Shown piece after piece: positions 1-8,965 of a stretch of 64,000 nucleotides of DNA. The position numbers were made by a program, and so were the translations under genes. Source of the stretch: Nocardia rhamnosiphila NBRC 108938 (lineage in GTDB: Bacteria; Actinomycetota; Actinomycetes; Mycobacteriales; Mycobacteriaceae). Within the stretch, counting starts at the first letter, position 1, and every line of letters begins with the position of its first letter. The notes below the pieces were generated by a model. The model was not told the origin of the DNA. It worked only from the letters and a program-made list of their open reading frames with translations, and did not search any database. The stretch covers positions 186,001 through 250,000 of the forward strand of contig NZ_JOAJ01000002.1 in NCBI RefSeq assembly GCF_000720425.1, written 5' to 3'.

Positions 1-1143
1 GTCTACGGCGGCGACCATACCGATTTCGCCGGGAGTGTCGCGGGATTCCTCCGGCAGGAGGTGACCCCGCGGGTCGCCGAATTCGAGCGGGCCGGGATGG
101 TGCCGCGGGAGATCTACCGGGCCGCCGGCCGGCTCGGTCTCGTCGGCCTGCAGATCCCCGAGGAGTTCGGCGGGGGCGGGCAGCAGGGGTTCCTGTTCAA
201 CTGCGTGGTCACCGAGCAGGTCGCCTATCAGCGGGCGACCATGGGGTCGCTGCGCGTCCATACCGATGTGGTGACGCCCTACCTCCTCACTCTCGCCACC
301 CCGGATCAGCGGCGACGGTGGCTACCGGGGATGGCTGCCGGTGATCTCATGACCTCCATCGCGATGACCGAACCGGGTGCCGGATCGGATCTCGCCGGTA
401 TCGGGACGAGTCTGCGCCGGCGGCGCGGTGACTGGGTGCTCAACGGGTCCAAAACCTTCATCACCGGCGGCGCCCAGTCCGATCTGATCCTCGTCGTCGC
501 CCGTTCCGAGGAGGCGGCCGACCGCCGGCACGGGCTCACGCTGGCCGTCGTCGAGGCCACCATGCCCGGGTTCACCCGGGGCGCGCCGCTCGAGAAACTG
601 GGCCTCAGGGCCCAGGACACCACCGAACTGTTCTTCGACGACATCACCGTGCCGGCGGAGAACATCCTGGGCGAGCCCGGGCAGGCATTCGGGTACCTGT
701 CGGCCCATCTGGCCCAGGAGCGACTGTCGATCGCGGTGAACTCGCAAGCGCAAGCCGTCGCGGCACTGGAGCTGACCTGCGCCTATGTACGCGAACGCCG
801 GGTTTTCGGGAGCGTGCTCGGCGGTTTCCAGAACACGAAATTCGTCCTGGCCGAGCTCGCCACGCAGATCGGCGCCGGCCAGGCGCTGGTGGATCGGGCG
901 ATGCGGCGGCACGAGGCGGGTCGCCTGACACCCGCCGAGGCGGCGCAGGTCAAACTCTTCTGTACCGAACTGCACGGCCGGGTGGTCGACGCGTGCCTGC
1001 AGTTGCACGGCGGCTACGGCTACACCTGGGAGCAGGACATCTGCCGGATGTACGCCGACGCCCGGGTGGCCCGCATCTACGGCGGCACCTCCGAGGTGAT
1101 GAAGGCCATCGTGGCGCGAACGCTGGACCTGGCCCCCCGCTGA
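1..1143 (+). CDS. Acyl-CoA dehydrogenase (5' partial)
   Basis: This FAD-dependent acyl-CoA dehydrogenase desaturates an acyl-CoA at the alpha-beta position and passes electrons to ETF. The frame is open from base 1, so the true start lies upstream; 380 residues are visible. It shows the family motif TEPGAGSD at about residues 121-128 and the C-terminal signature LHGGYGYTWEQD followed by IYGGTSE. The last motif has Gly where many relatives carry the catalytic Glu (IYEGT), as in subfamilies that place the base elsewhere. It runs rightward towards the leftward IclR/acyl-CoA dehydrogenase operon. The substrate is unknown; the family call is secure. Confidence 0.93.
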   Translation, partial: VYGGDHTDFAGSVAGFLRQEVTPRVAEFERAGMVPREIYRAAGRLGLVGLQIPEEFGGGGQQGFLFNCVVTEQVAYQRATMGSLRVHTDVVTPYLLTLATPDQRRRWLPGMAAGDLMTSIAMTEPGAGSDLAGIGTSLRRRRGDWVLNGSKTFITGGAQSDLILVVARSEEAADRRHGLTLAVVEATMPGFTRGAPLEKLGLRAQDTTELFFDDITVPAENILGEPGQAFGYLSAHLAQERLSIAVNSQAQAVAALELTCAYVRERRVFGSVLGGFQNTKFVLAELATQIGAGQALVDRAMRRHEAGRLTPAEAAQVKLFCTELHGRVVDACLQLHGGYGYTWEQDICRMYADARVARIYGGTSEVMKAIVARTLDLAPR

Positions 1144-1219
1144 TCCGCGCCGCCACGCGGGTTCTTCCGGATACCCGCGCGGCGGCGTTACGTCGGACAT
1201 TCAGCGCGGCGGCGTTACG

Positions 1220-2020
1220 TCAAGCTTCCAGCGCGGCGCTGCGCGTCCGGGTGCCACCCAGGCGTCGGGTCATCGCGTCCGCCTCGCGTACAACCGCTTC
1301 GACGGCACGCTCCTGCAGCGCCTCGGCCCGGCCCGCCGGTACCGAGACACCCAGCGCACCCACCACCTGGCCCGAGGCATCGAAGACCGGTGCGGCCGCC
1401 GCCCACAGGTCCCGCCACTGCATCCCGGCGCCGCTCGCGTAGCCGTGGGCCCGGATATCCGCCAGCTGCGCGACGATATCCCCTTCCTCGGCGACCTCGC
1501 CGGTGGCCCGCTGTTCCGCGAGCGCCGTCGCGACCTGCTCGTCGGTCAGCCACGCCAGTACGGCGTGGCCGGTGACCGTGGACAGCAGACCGTAGCGGCG
1601 GCCGAGCCGGACGTGCGCACGGACCGGCTTGGTGGGCTCGGAGTGCGCCGCGTAGGTGATGGTGCCCTGTTCGTGGACGGCGTACACGGAGGTTTCGTCG
1701 AGTTCCGTCGTCAGGATGTCGGTGTGTTCCCGTGCCAGGGCCGAAACGCCCACCGAGGCGTTGACCGCGCACCCGAGACTCCAGACCAGCATGGTGCCCC
1801 GCCACGTGCGGTCCGGCAGCTGGGTGACATAGCCCTCTTCGGCCATCAGGCGCAGGATGCGCAGCAGAGTGGGCGGGGCCAGGTCGAGCTGATCACCGAG
1901 CGCCTTGAGGGACTGCGGCCCCTTGGCGCACACCGCCTCGAGGACGCGCAGCGTCCTGGCGATCGATCCTTCTGCCACCGCACACACCCCACTGCTCTCG
2001 GCCGGATTCCGTCGCCGCAT
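1220..2020 (-). CDS. IclR-family transcriptional regulator
   Basis: This is a 266-residue IclR regulator: an N-terminal winged helix (about residues 18-80, containing LAPPTLLRILRLMAEEGYV) followed by an IclR effector domain. ATG at 2020 gives a normal family length; a GTG about 12 codons in is an alternative start. It is the last gene of a leftward catabolic operon, 31 bp after an acyl-CoA dehydrogenase stop. A perfect 15-bp palindrome lies 21 bp upstream of the start and is a likely operator. By context it probably controls the acyl-CoA operon and itself. The effector is unknown. Confidence 0.88.
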   Translation of the reverse strand: MRRRNPAESSGVCAVAEGSIARTLRVLEAVCAKGPQSLKALGDQLDLAPPTLLRILRLMAEEGYVTQLPDRTWRGTMLVWSLGCAVNASVGVSALAREHTDILTTELDETSVYAVHEQGTITYAAHSEPTKPVRAHVRLGRRYGLLSTVTGHAVLAWLTDEQVATALAEQRATGEVAEEGDIVAQLADIRAHGYASGAGMQWRDLWAAAAPVFDASGQVVGALGVSVPAGRAEALQERAVEAVVREADAMTRRLGGTRTRSAALEA

Positions 2021-2040
2021 CGTAGCAAGATTCCGCCAGA

Positions 2041-2055
2041 CTGAATAATATTCAG
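2041..2055. promoter_or_regulatory. Perfect 15-bp palindrome, likely IclR operator
   Basis: CTGAATAATATTCAG is a perfect 7-1-7 palindrome, AT-rich in a very GC-rich setting. It overlaps the stop codon of the upstream acyl-CoA dehydrogenase and sits 21 bp before the IclR start. The GAA...TTC outline with one central base resembles the palindromes bound by IclR-type regulators. Its role is inferred. Confidence 0.55.
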
Positions 2056-3101
2056 GTGAGCGGAGCCAACTGGGTGCGCAGTGCTTCGGCGACCTCGCCC
2101 CGGTGATGGGCCGCGGACCCGAACAACGCCGCACCGGCAATACAGCGTTTGAAATAGTGGTGCAGATCGTATTCCCAGGTGAAACCGATACCGCCGTGCA
2201 ACTGGAAGGCCCGGGCGGCACATTCTTCGGCGGCCTCCGAGATGAATCCCTTCGCCGTGGAGACGAGCAGTTCGGCCGAGGTATCCCGCTCACCGCCCGC
2301 CGGCGCATCCGCCAACTCCAAGAGCAGAGCCCGGCTGGACTCGACCCGGGCGAGCATCTCCGCGCAGGCGTGTTTGACCGCCTGCCGCGACGCGATCGGC
2401 TGACCGAACTGCACCCGCTGCCCCGCGTAGGCGACGGTCGTATCGAGCAGCCAGGACATCGCGCCGACAAGCCCCGCGCAGTGGATCGCGGTACCCAGGT
2501 GCCGCACCCGCGCCAGCGCGGCCGTCAGGGCGTCCCCCGCGAGCGGGAGCACGCGCGCCGCGGCGCCGGTGAACTCCAATGCGCTCATCGGCTGGGTGGC
2601 GTCGAGGGTCACCAGTGCCGTGGGCGTCGCGTCCGCGACGCGCAGCACCACCGCGCGCGGATCGGCGCCGGTGATCGCCACCACCGTGCGGGATATATCG
2701 GCGTCGGGCACGAACGGCAGCCGGCCGTCCACCCGGGAGTCCCGCAGGCACAGCCGTGATGCGGCGAAGGTGCCCCGCGCACTGAAGAAACCGAAGGTCG
2801 GCGCGTCCTCGTCGCCGGATGAACCGCCCAGCGCCGAGATCGCCGCCCGGCCCACCGTGCGCGCCAGATACGGAACGGGCGCCGCGAAACGCCCCAGCGC
2901 TTCGGCGATCAGGCAGGCGGTGAGCACATCGCCGTCGTCCAGCGGTTCGAGCACCCCGACGGCTTCGAGATCACGCCACAGATCCTCTTGCGGCGCCCGC
3001 GATCCCGGCCCCGCCCGCAGGCCGCGCAGCGGATCGTGTGTGCGCAGAATCGCCTCCACACTGGCGACGAACTCGTACTGTTCGGCCGACGGTAGTCTCA
3101 T
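2052..3101 (-). CDS. Acyl-CoA dehydrogenase, small-subunit-like
   Basis: This 349-residue acyl-CoA dehydrogenase-fold protein has an N-terminal helical domain, a divergent middle domain and the C-terminal signature FQLHGGIGFTWEYDLHHYFKR. It lacks the TEPGAGSD-type motif seen in the neighbouring gene. Short, divergent dehydrogenases of this type in mycolic actinobacteria often pair with a canonical partner to form a heteromeric enzyme (known for steroid-degradation FadE pairs). Here the start overlaps the stop of the 3098-4327 dehydrogenase by 4 bp (ATGA), so translational coupling and a mixed complex are plausible. The substrate is unknown. Confidence 0.85.
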   Translation of the reverse strand: MRLPSAEQYEFVASVEAILRTHDPLRGLRAGPGSRAPQEDLWRDLEAVGVLEPLDDGDVLTACLIAEALGRFAAPVPYLARTVGRAAISALGGSSGDEDAPTFGFFSARGTFAASRLCLRDSRVDGRLPFVPDADISRTVVAITGADPRAVVLRVADATPTALVTLDATQPMSALEFTGAAARVLPLAGDALTAALARVRHLGTAIHCAGLVGAMSWLLDTTVAYAGQRVQFGQPIASRQAVKHACAEMLARVESSRALLLELADAPAGGERDTSAELLVSTAKGFISEAAEECAARAFQLHGGIGFTWEYDLHHYFKRCIAGAALFGSAAHHRGEVAEALRTQLAPLT

Positions 3102-4327
3102 GTGCCCGCTCCCGAGGAGTCGATGAAGGAACGCCAGGACCCGGTCCGGCCGGGGTCGGTGCCGCGGGGCATTCCCAATGCCCGCTCGGCGATCTGATCG
3201 CGCAGGATCTCGGAGGTGCCGCCGGCCACCGTTTTCGGCTGGACGCGCAGAAACGCCCAGATGTCCTGGGCGGCCCCGCGATCGCCGGGCACGTGCGCCA
3301 GCAGCGGGAGCCCGCCGAACTCCAGGAACGCGCGCTGCAACCGTTTGGTGTGCTCGGCCTGCATGACCTTGTTGTAGGGGGTGCCACCGGCCACCGGGGG
3401 CAGTCCCGCCGCGCGGTGCAGCGCGTGCCGGCGGTTGTTGCACGCGATCACCCGCGCTTCCATCCACAGCCGCGCGATGGTGTCCGCCTCGACCGCCGAG
3501 GAGTCCGGCAGAAATTCGGTGACGAGTTCTTCGATGGTGCGGCCGACCATCGACCCCGGGGTCGCCGCGCCCGCCCCGGACCCGGCCATCCGCTCCAACT
3601 GCAGGACGGCGCGCACGATCTCCCAGCCCTGCCCGGCCACGCCGAGCCGGTACCGGTCCGATACCACCACCTCGTCGAGCTCGACCTCGAAGAACTCGGC
3701 GTCACCGGTCATCTGCCGGATCGGCCGGATCGTGACACCCGGCGCGGCCATATCGATCAGGAAACAGGTCAGGCCCGCGAGTTTGGGCACCTCCGCGTCG
3801 GTGCGGGCGACCGCGAGGCCCCATTCGGCCCGGTCGGCGCGACTCGTCCAGATCTTGCGCCCGGTCACCGTCCACGAGTTGTCGCCACGCCGGGCCCGGG
3901 TGCGGACCGCCGCGAGGTCCGATCCGGCGTCCGGCTCCGAGAACAGCTGACACCACAGTGTTTCGTTGCGCGCGATCGGCGGCAACAGTTCCTGCGCGAC
4001 CTCCGCGCTCGCGTATTTCAGGATGGCCGGGCCCACCCAGCCGGTCCCGATGGCGCTTTCGACGGTGCCGACCCGCCAGCGGGCCAATTCCCGCCGGATA
4101 TCCACTGTCTCATCGGGGGTGAGCGCCCGGCCGCCGTACTCCCGCGGCCATTCGGGCACCAGCCAGCCCTCGCGCGCGACCCGCCGCACCAGTTCGGCGA
4201 TGTCGGCGGTCTCCGTGGCGGCGAGGATTTCGGCGAGCCGCTCGCGGTCGCCGGCCTCCACGGCCGCCGTCCATGCGCCGGGCAGCGTCCGGGTCAGGGC
4301 CGCGCGCAACTCGTCCACGGCGCTCAT
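3098..4327 (-). CDS. Acyl-CoA dehydrogenase, large-subunit-like
   Basis: This is a 409-residue acyl-CoA dehydrogenase with the flavin/substrate motif SEPDAGSDLA (about residues 138-147), the central beta domain and a C-terminal helical bundle containing the TVAGGTSEILRDQIAERALG motif. The start is chosen at ATG 4327, which overlaps the stop of the acyl-CoA synthetase gene by 4 bp; its own stop overlaps the next dehydrogenase in the same way. With that partner it probably forms a two-component dehydrogenase oxidising the CoA ester made by the upstream synthetase. Confidence 0.9.
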   Translation of the reverse strand: MSAVDELRAALTRTLPGAWTAAVEAGDRERLAEILAATETADIAELVRRVAREGWLVPEWPREYGGRALTPDETVDIRRELARWRVGTVESAIGTGWVGPAILKYASAEVAQELLPPIARNETLWCQLFSEPDAGSDLAAVRTRARRGDNSWTVTGRKIWTSRADRAEWGLAVARTDAEVPKLAGLTCFLIDMAAPGVTIRPIRQMTGDAEFFEVELDEVVVSDRYRLGVAGQGWEIVRAVLQLERMAGSGAGAATPGSMVGRTIEELVTEFLPDSSAVEADTIARLWMEARVIACNNRRHALHRAAGLPPVAGGTPYNKVMQAEHTKRLQRAFLEFGGLPLLAHVPGDRGAAQDIWAFLRVQPKTVAGGTSEILRDQIAERALGMPRGTDPGRTGSWRSFIDSSGAGT

Positions 4328-6303
4328 CGGACCACCCGCGCGTCCAGGGCCACGGGTCTGCCGTCGTGCCAGCCCAGCGGGTTGCATTCGACCAGGGCGG
4401 CACCCGTGCGCGCAGCAAGGCCGGCGAGCCGGGTGGCGACCCGGGCCAGCGCCGGCGCCACCTCGTCGTAACGACCGGGCACCCGGGCGAAGAGCACCTC
4501 GTCGAGCCGCTCGGCGAGGTGCTCTTCGCCGAGGAAGACGGGCAGGGCGACGGTGCGGTTCAGCAGTTCGATATGCGCGCCACCCAGTCCGGCGGAGACC
4601 ACCGGACCCCACCGGGGATCCTGGCGGATACCGACGAAGAGTTCCAGGGAACACCGCAGTTGCCGCGCGACGATGACCGTGCCGCTGCCGGCGAGCAGTT
4701 CTTCCGCGGTCCGCCGCACCGTCGGCCGATCGATATCGAGCGCCACCCCGCCCGCGCGGGCCTTGTGCACTCCGGCCGCCACATCGGATTTGAGCACGAC
4801 GGGCCAGCCGAGCTCCGTGCCGATCCGTTCGGCCGCCTCCGGGGTGTGCGCCGGTTGCCACGGCGCGACCTCCACCCCCGCCTCCGCGACGAGACGCAAA
4901 CTGTCGGAAGCGCGCGGTTCGTCCGGCAGGGCCGGGCGCGCGGGAGCGGGCCGAAGGAGCCGGGGACGTGTCCACGGCCCGGTGTCGTGCCCGGTCGCGG
5001 CCGACAGTGCCCGGCAGGCCGTATCGAGGTCCGGAAGGACGACGTGACCGTTCTCGATGAGCGGGCGCACCGTGCGCGGTTCCCGGTCCAGGGTGGCCAG
5101 CACTGTCGGGATCGCGGCACCGGCCACCGCGCCCACCGCCGCGGCCTGGTTCTCCCGTCCCACGACGAGCACGGCGTCGACCTCACCCGAGGCGCGCAGG
5201 ATGTGGCACACCCGGCCCAGGGTCTCGTCGTCGCCGATGGTCTGGGCGGTGACGTCGACCGGGTTGGCCGTCGACGCGATGGCGGGAAGGTGCTGCGCCA
5301 GCTCCTGCCGGGTGGCCGGACTCAGCGCCGGCACGCTCGTCCCGGCCGCACCGAGTATGTCCGAGGCGACGACCCCCGCCCCGCCGGAGCCGGTGACGAT
5401 CCCGATCCGTCGACCGCGCACCGGCCCGAGCAGGGCGAGGCCGAGCGCGCTGACGACGAGGTCGCGGTCCGAACCCACCAGGACGGCGCCGTAGGCGCGG
5501 AACACTTCGCTCGTCACCGCCGCGTCGGCGCTCACCGCCGCGGTATGCGAAGCCGCCGCGGTCGCACCGGCGGCGGAGAGCCCGCCCAGCAGGCAGACCA
5601 CTGGGACACCGGCGTCGCGCGCGTCCGCCAGCAGCGCCTCGAGCGCGTACGTATCGCGCAGACCCTCCAGATAGAGCATCAGCACCCGGGGCCGCGCCGC
5701 CGCGAGTACACCCCGGGCCAGGGTGCACGCATCGAGTTGTGCCTCGTTCCCGGTGCCGGCGAACCCGTCGAGATGGAACCCGTACCGGGCCGCCGCGCTC
5801 ACCACCCGGGCACCGAAAGCGCCGCTCTGTGACACCAGGAACGCCCCGCTACCGTGCCGGCAGTCCACCAGGGTGTCGAACGCCTGGGCAAAGGTCAGTA
5901 CCGCCCGCGCCGGCGCGTAGTACAGCCCGACGGTATTGGGCCCTATGAGGATCGTGCCGCGCGACGTACGCGGCGCGGTGGCACCGACCTCCTCGAATCC
6001 CGAGCTGTACACCACGGCGAACCGGGCCAGGCCGTCGACGGAGTCCAGCACCGCGGGTACGGCGGCGGCCGGAACACTGATCAGTGCCACATCGACCTCC
6101 TCCCGCAGCGGTTCGTCCGCGGAAGGGGTCACGACGGCGCCGGAGAATCCCGCGTCCCGGAGATGCGCCAGGGTCCGGCTGCCGAGGCCGGTCGGCTTCG
6201 ACGTCGCGCCGACGACCGCGATCGACCGGGGGGACAGCAGCCGGGTCAGGTCGGGTACGTCGGGCGCGGCGGCGGGCGGCACCGCGCCGGCGGCGGTGCT
6301 CAT
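4324..6303 (-). CDS. ADP-forming acyl-CoA synthetase (acetate-CoA ligase type)
   Basis: This 659-residue single-chain NDP-forming acyl-CoA synthetase makes an acyl-CoA from acid, ATP and CoA with a phospho-histidine intermediate. In order it has a CoA-binding Rossmann domain (about 20-125, motif SIAVVGAT), succinyl-CoA-ligase-like domains with the expected His in ASHTAAVS (residue 253), and a C-terminal ATP-grasp part (about 440-659). The start at 6303 overlaps the enoyl-CoA hydratase stop by 4 bp, and its end overlaps the next dehydrogenase likewise. It probably activates the operon's organic acid substrate; which acid is unknown. Confidence 0.88.
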   Translation of the reverse strand: MSTAAGAVPPAAAPDVPDLTRLLSPRSIAVVGATSKPTGLGSRTLAHLRDAGFSGAVVTPSADEPLREEVDVALISVPAAAVPAVLDSVDGLARFAVVYSSGFEEVGATAPRTSRGTILIGPNTVGLYYAPARAVLTFAQAFDTLVDCRHGSGAFLVSQSGAFGARVVSAAARYGFHLDGFAGTGNEAQLDACTLARGVLAAARPRVLMLYLEGLRDTYALEALLADARDAGVPVVCLLGGLSAAGATAAASHTAAVSADAAVTSEVFRAYGAVLVGSDRDLVVSALGLALLGPVRGRRIGIVTGSGGAGVVASDILGAAGTSVPALSPATRQELAQHLPAIASTANPVDVTAQTIGDDETLGRVCHILRASGEVDAVLVVGRENQAAAVGAVAGAAIPTVLATLDREPRTVRPLIENGHVVLPDLDTACRALSAATGHDTGPWTRPRLLRPAPARPALPDEPRASDSLRLVAEAGVEVAPWQPAHTPEAAERIGTELGWPVVLKSDVAAGVHKARAGGVALDIDRPTVRRTAEELLAGSGTVIVARQLRCSLELFVGIRQDPRWGPVVSAGLGGAHIELLNRTVALPVFLGEEHLAERLDEVLFARVPGRYDEVAPALARVATRLAGLAARTGAALVECNPLGWHDGRPVALDARVVR

Positions 6304-7106
6304 CGCAGATCCGCCGGCAGGGTGGTGTGCTTGGTGGTCTGCCACTGCGGGGCCCTCTTCTCCTTGAACGCCGCGATACCGCGCAGGGTCTCGCCGAGTG
6401 TCCGTACCCAGTTCAGGGCGCGGCGCTCGTGGTTGTAGGCGTGCAGCCGATCCTCGGTCTCCAGGAACTCGTACATCAACTGCTTGGTCACGGTCAGCGA
6501 CGCGGGCGCGCACCGCTGCGCCATCTCTTCGGCGAGGGCGAGTGCGTGGTCGAGGACGTCGCCGGCCGGTACGCAATGCGTGGCCAGCCCCAGCCGGGTG
6601 AACTCGGTGCCGTCGACGGTCCGGCCGGTCAGCAGGAGATCCATCGCCACCCCGAATCCGGCCAGGCGCGGCAACAGCCACATCGAACCCCGGTCCGGGA
6701 TGATGCCGACGCGGTTGAACGAGAAGGCCAGCCGGGCGGTCGCGGCCACGACGCGGATATCGGCCTGCATGGCCCAGGTCAGGCTGACCCCGATGGCGTC
6801 ACCGTTGAGCGCGGCGATGATAGGAGTCCGCAGCCGCCAGGGGGCCTGGTCCGGCCGGGACAGCGACTCCACCGCGTGCGCGTCGACATCGCGCCAGTCC
6901 AGGCCCAGGTCGGCGCCGACGCCGAAATGCGCCCCGCGGCCGGTGACGACGACGGCGGCGATACCGGGATCGGCGTCGAAGTCGACCAGCGCCTGTTGCA
7001 GCTGGTTGGCCATCAGCGGCGTATAGGAATTGCGGCGATCGGGACGGTCCAGGTAGGCGATGCCGGTCCGCCCCCTGGTCTCGACGGTGACGTGACGCTC
7101 GGTCAT
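6300..7106 (-). CDS. Enoyl-CoA hydratase/isomerase family protein
   Basis: This 268-residue crotonase-fold protein would hydrate or isomerise an enoyl-CoA. The oxyanion-hole segment GRGAHFGVGADL is clear, and the second conserved segment appears as ALNGDAIGVSLTWAMQADIR, with Gly-rich spacing less typical than in classic hydratases. It is the first gene of a tightly overlapped leftward operon (hydratase, ADP-forming synthetase, two dehydrogenases, IclR). It is divergent from a LysR gene, with a LysR-type box between them. The exact reaction cannot be assigned. Confidence 0.87.
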   Translation of the reverse strand: MTERHVTVETRGRTGIAYLDRPDRRNSYTPLMANQLQQALVDFDADPGIAAVVVTGRGAHFGVGADLGLDWRDVDAHAVESLSRPDQAPWRLRTPIIAALNGDAIGVSLTWAMQADIRVVAATARLAFSFNRVGIIPDRGSMWLLPRLAGFGVAMDLLLTGRTVDGTEFTRLGLATHCVPAGDVLDHALALAEEMAQRCAPASLTVTKQLMYEFLETEDRLHAYNHERRALNWVRTLGETLRGIAAFKEKRAPQWQTTKHTTLPADLR

Positions 7107-7191
7107 AGGTCCTCCGGGAACGTAATCGGGCTTGCCAGACCACTGTCGTCCCGCGCGGACCGTTCGGGCAAAGACGTAGTTTCGGGAGCAT

Positions 7192-7210
7192 CCATCGGCG
7201 AAACCTATGG
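7192..7210. promoter_or_regulatory. LysR-type T-N11-A box
   Basis: CCAT-N11-ATGG is a dyad with exactly the T-N11-A layout of LysR-family binding sites. It lies 18 bp before the LysR ATG at 7228, in the divergent gap with the catabolic operon starting at 7106. Probable autoregulatory and activation site, by inference. Confidence 0.5.
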
Positions 7211-7227
7211 CGGGTTACCGTGACGGT

Positions 7228-8106
7228 ATGGATCTCCGGTCGCTCCGCTATTTCCTGGCGGTCGTCGAACACGGCGGCGTGACCAAAGGCGCTGCGGCGC
7301 TGTACATCAGCCAGCCGTCGCTGTCACAGACGATCCGCCGGCTGGAAGCGGAGGCCGGGGTACGGTTGCTCGACCGGTCCGGCCCGGCGGCGGTCCCGAC
7401 AACCGCCGGACTGGAGATGGCCGAGGTGGCCCGCCGTGTCCTCGCGGAACTCGACAACGCCCGGGAGCGGGTGCACCGGGTCACGAACCTGTCCGTCGGC
7501 CGGCTCGTGGTCACCACGGCATCGACATTGTCGGTGTATCCGCTCACGCCGATCGTGGCCGCGCTGCGACGCCGGCATCCCGGCCTCGAGGTCCATGTGC
7601 GCAATGCCGGTACCGGACCCAGCGTGCTCGACAGTATCCAGCGCAACACCGCGGAGATCGGCGTCCTCGATCTTCCCCTGGAAGACCCCCGCTGGGCGGT
7701 GCGCCCGCTACCCCGCGAAGAAGTCGTCCTCGTGACCGCGGCGCACGGCCGGGACGGCGAATCCGTCGCGCGCGAGAGCCTGGGCGCGTTCGACCTCGGG
7801 GTGGCGACGGTGGATCTGGACACCTCCTCCGAACTGGGGGCCCTGCTCGCGGCCACGGCGTCACGCGCCCGGGTACGCACCGCCCACCGCCAGTTGCTCT
7901 GGGAGGTCGTCGCGGCGGGCGTGGTGTCGACGGTGATGGGCCGGCGCAGCGCCGGCCAGGTGCTGCCGGGTGCGGCCGTGCGGCCGCTGGAACCGCCGCT
8001 GTGGCGGACCCCGGGCCTGGTGTGGCGCCCGGGCGCCCTCTCACCCGCGGGCGAGGCGCTGCTGGCCGCCGCGGCCGACGTATTCGACCGCGGTGTCGAT
8101 GAATGA
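7228..8106 (+). CDS. LysR-family transcriptional regulator
   Basis: This 292-residue LysR regulator begins MDLRSLRYFLAVVEHGG and has the usual N-terminal helix-turn-helix (residues about 1-60, including ISQPSLSQTIRRLE) and a periplasmic-binding-protein-like effector domain. ATG 7228 is preferred over an in-frame ATG at 7207 because the domain begins at once after it. It diverges from the enoyl-CoA hydratase operon, so it is probably that operon's activator. Its 3' end overlaps the 3' end of a second, oppositely oriented LysR gene by 66 bp. Confidence 0.92.
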   Translation: MDLRSLRYFLAVVEHGGVTKGAAALYISQPSLSQTIRRLEAEAGVRLLDRSGPAAVPTTAGLEMAEVARRVLAELDNARERVHRVTNLSVGRLVVTTASTLSVYPLTPIVAALRRRHPGLEVHVRNAGTGPSVLDSIQRNTAEIGVLDLPLEDPRWAVRPLPREEVVLVTAAHGRDGESVARESLGAFDLGVATVDLDTSSELGALLAATASRARVRTAHRQLLWEVVAAGVVSTVMGRRSAGQVLPGAAVRPLEPPLWRTPGLVWRPGALSPAGEALLAAAADVFDRGVDE

Positions 8107-8946
8107 CCGGGCGACCGAGCTGAGCTGATCCGGGTCGAAAACCAGCCCCATCTCCTCACGGAACCGGGGGGCCAATCGCCGGACGTGCGCACCGCCCGCG
8201 CGCGCGGTCCGCGCGAGCGCCGGGCCGACGATCGTCGCGCCGACTCCCCCGAGCATGAGCGAGGTCCGCGCCTCGCGCTGCTCCACCACCGCGGCGACCT
8301 CCAGCGGCTGCCGGGCCGTCTCCCGCTCGAAGTCGGAGCGGCGGCCGGGCGGAACGAGCACCATCGGAACGGCGGTGAGATCGGCGAGGTCGAGGACACG
8401 GTCCGGCGGGGTCTCGGCGCCCGGCGGAAAGGCCACGTGCAGATCCCCGGGCCCCAGGGGCAGCACCCGAAGGGCGCCGGCCGGGGCGACCGCGAGCGGC
8501 ACGCGGGTACAGACGATTTCGATGGACCCGCCGGTCAGTGCCTCGACGACCTCTTCCTCCCGGGCGAGATCGTGGACGTGCACCCCGGCCCCCGTGGTAT
8601 CGGTGAGCCACTGCGCGATCAACTCGGCCAGGGGCCCGCTCACCGCGGTCGAGAGTGCGGCGATCTCCAGCCGTCCCGACACCCGCCGGCCCGGGTCCGC
8701 CGCTACCTCGATCGACTGGTCGCATTCGCGCACGATCCGGCGGGCCGGGCCGACCAGCGCATGCCCGGCCGGGGTCGGGACCATACCCCGGCCGACCCGA
8801 TGGAACAGCCGGGCGCCCAACTCCCGTTCGAGGCCGCGCACGGCCGTCGAGACACTCGACTGCCCCACGCCCAAGCGCGCCGCGGCGGCCATGGTGCTAC
8901 CACCGTCGCGGACCGCGAGGAAATACCTCAGCTGATAGAGCTCCAC
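8041..8946 (-). CDS. LysR-family transcriptional regulator
   Basis: This 301-residue LysR regulator starts with GTG at 8946 (VELYQLRYFLAVRDGGS), followed by the helix-turn-helix segment LGVGQSSVSTAVRGLERELG and an effector-binding domain. It lies 19 bp downstream of the enoyl-CoA hydratase gene in the same direction. It is therefore the last gene of the alcohol dehydrogenase/aldehyde dehydrogenase/hydratase operon and its likely regulator. It overlaps tail-to-tail with the LysR gene at 7228-8106, so one strand's transcript is antisense to the other's end. Confidence 0.9.
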   Translation of the reverse strand: MELYQLRYFLAVRDGGSTMAAAARLGVGQSSVSTAVRGLERELGARLFHRVGRGMVPTPAGHALVGPARRIVRECDQSIEVAADPGRRVSGRLEIAALSTAVSGPLAELIAQWLTDTTGAGVHVHDLAREEEVVEALTGGSIEIVCTRVPLAVAPAGALRVLPLGPGDLHVAFPPGAETPPDRVLDLADLTAVPMVLVPPGRRSDFERETARQPLEVAAVVEQREARTSLMLGGVGATIVGPALARTARAGGAHVRRLAPRFREEMGLVFDPDQLSSVARSFIDTAVEYVGRGGQQRLARG

Positions 8947-8965
8947 ACCCGGACCGTAGCCCAGC

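Noticed and set aside
4273..5832. 519-codon rightward ORF opposite the acyl-CoA synthetase
   Set aside because: Low-complexity Arg/Gly/His-rich shadow with no domain.
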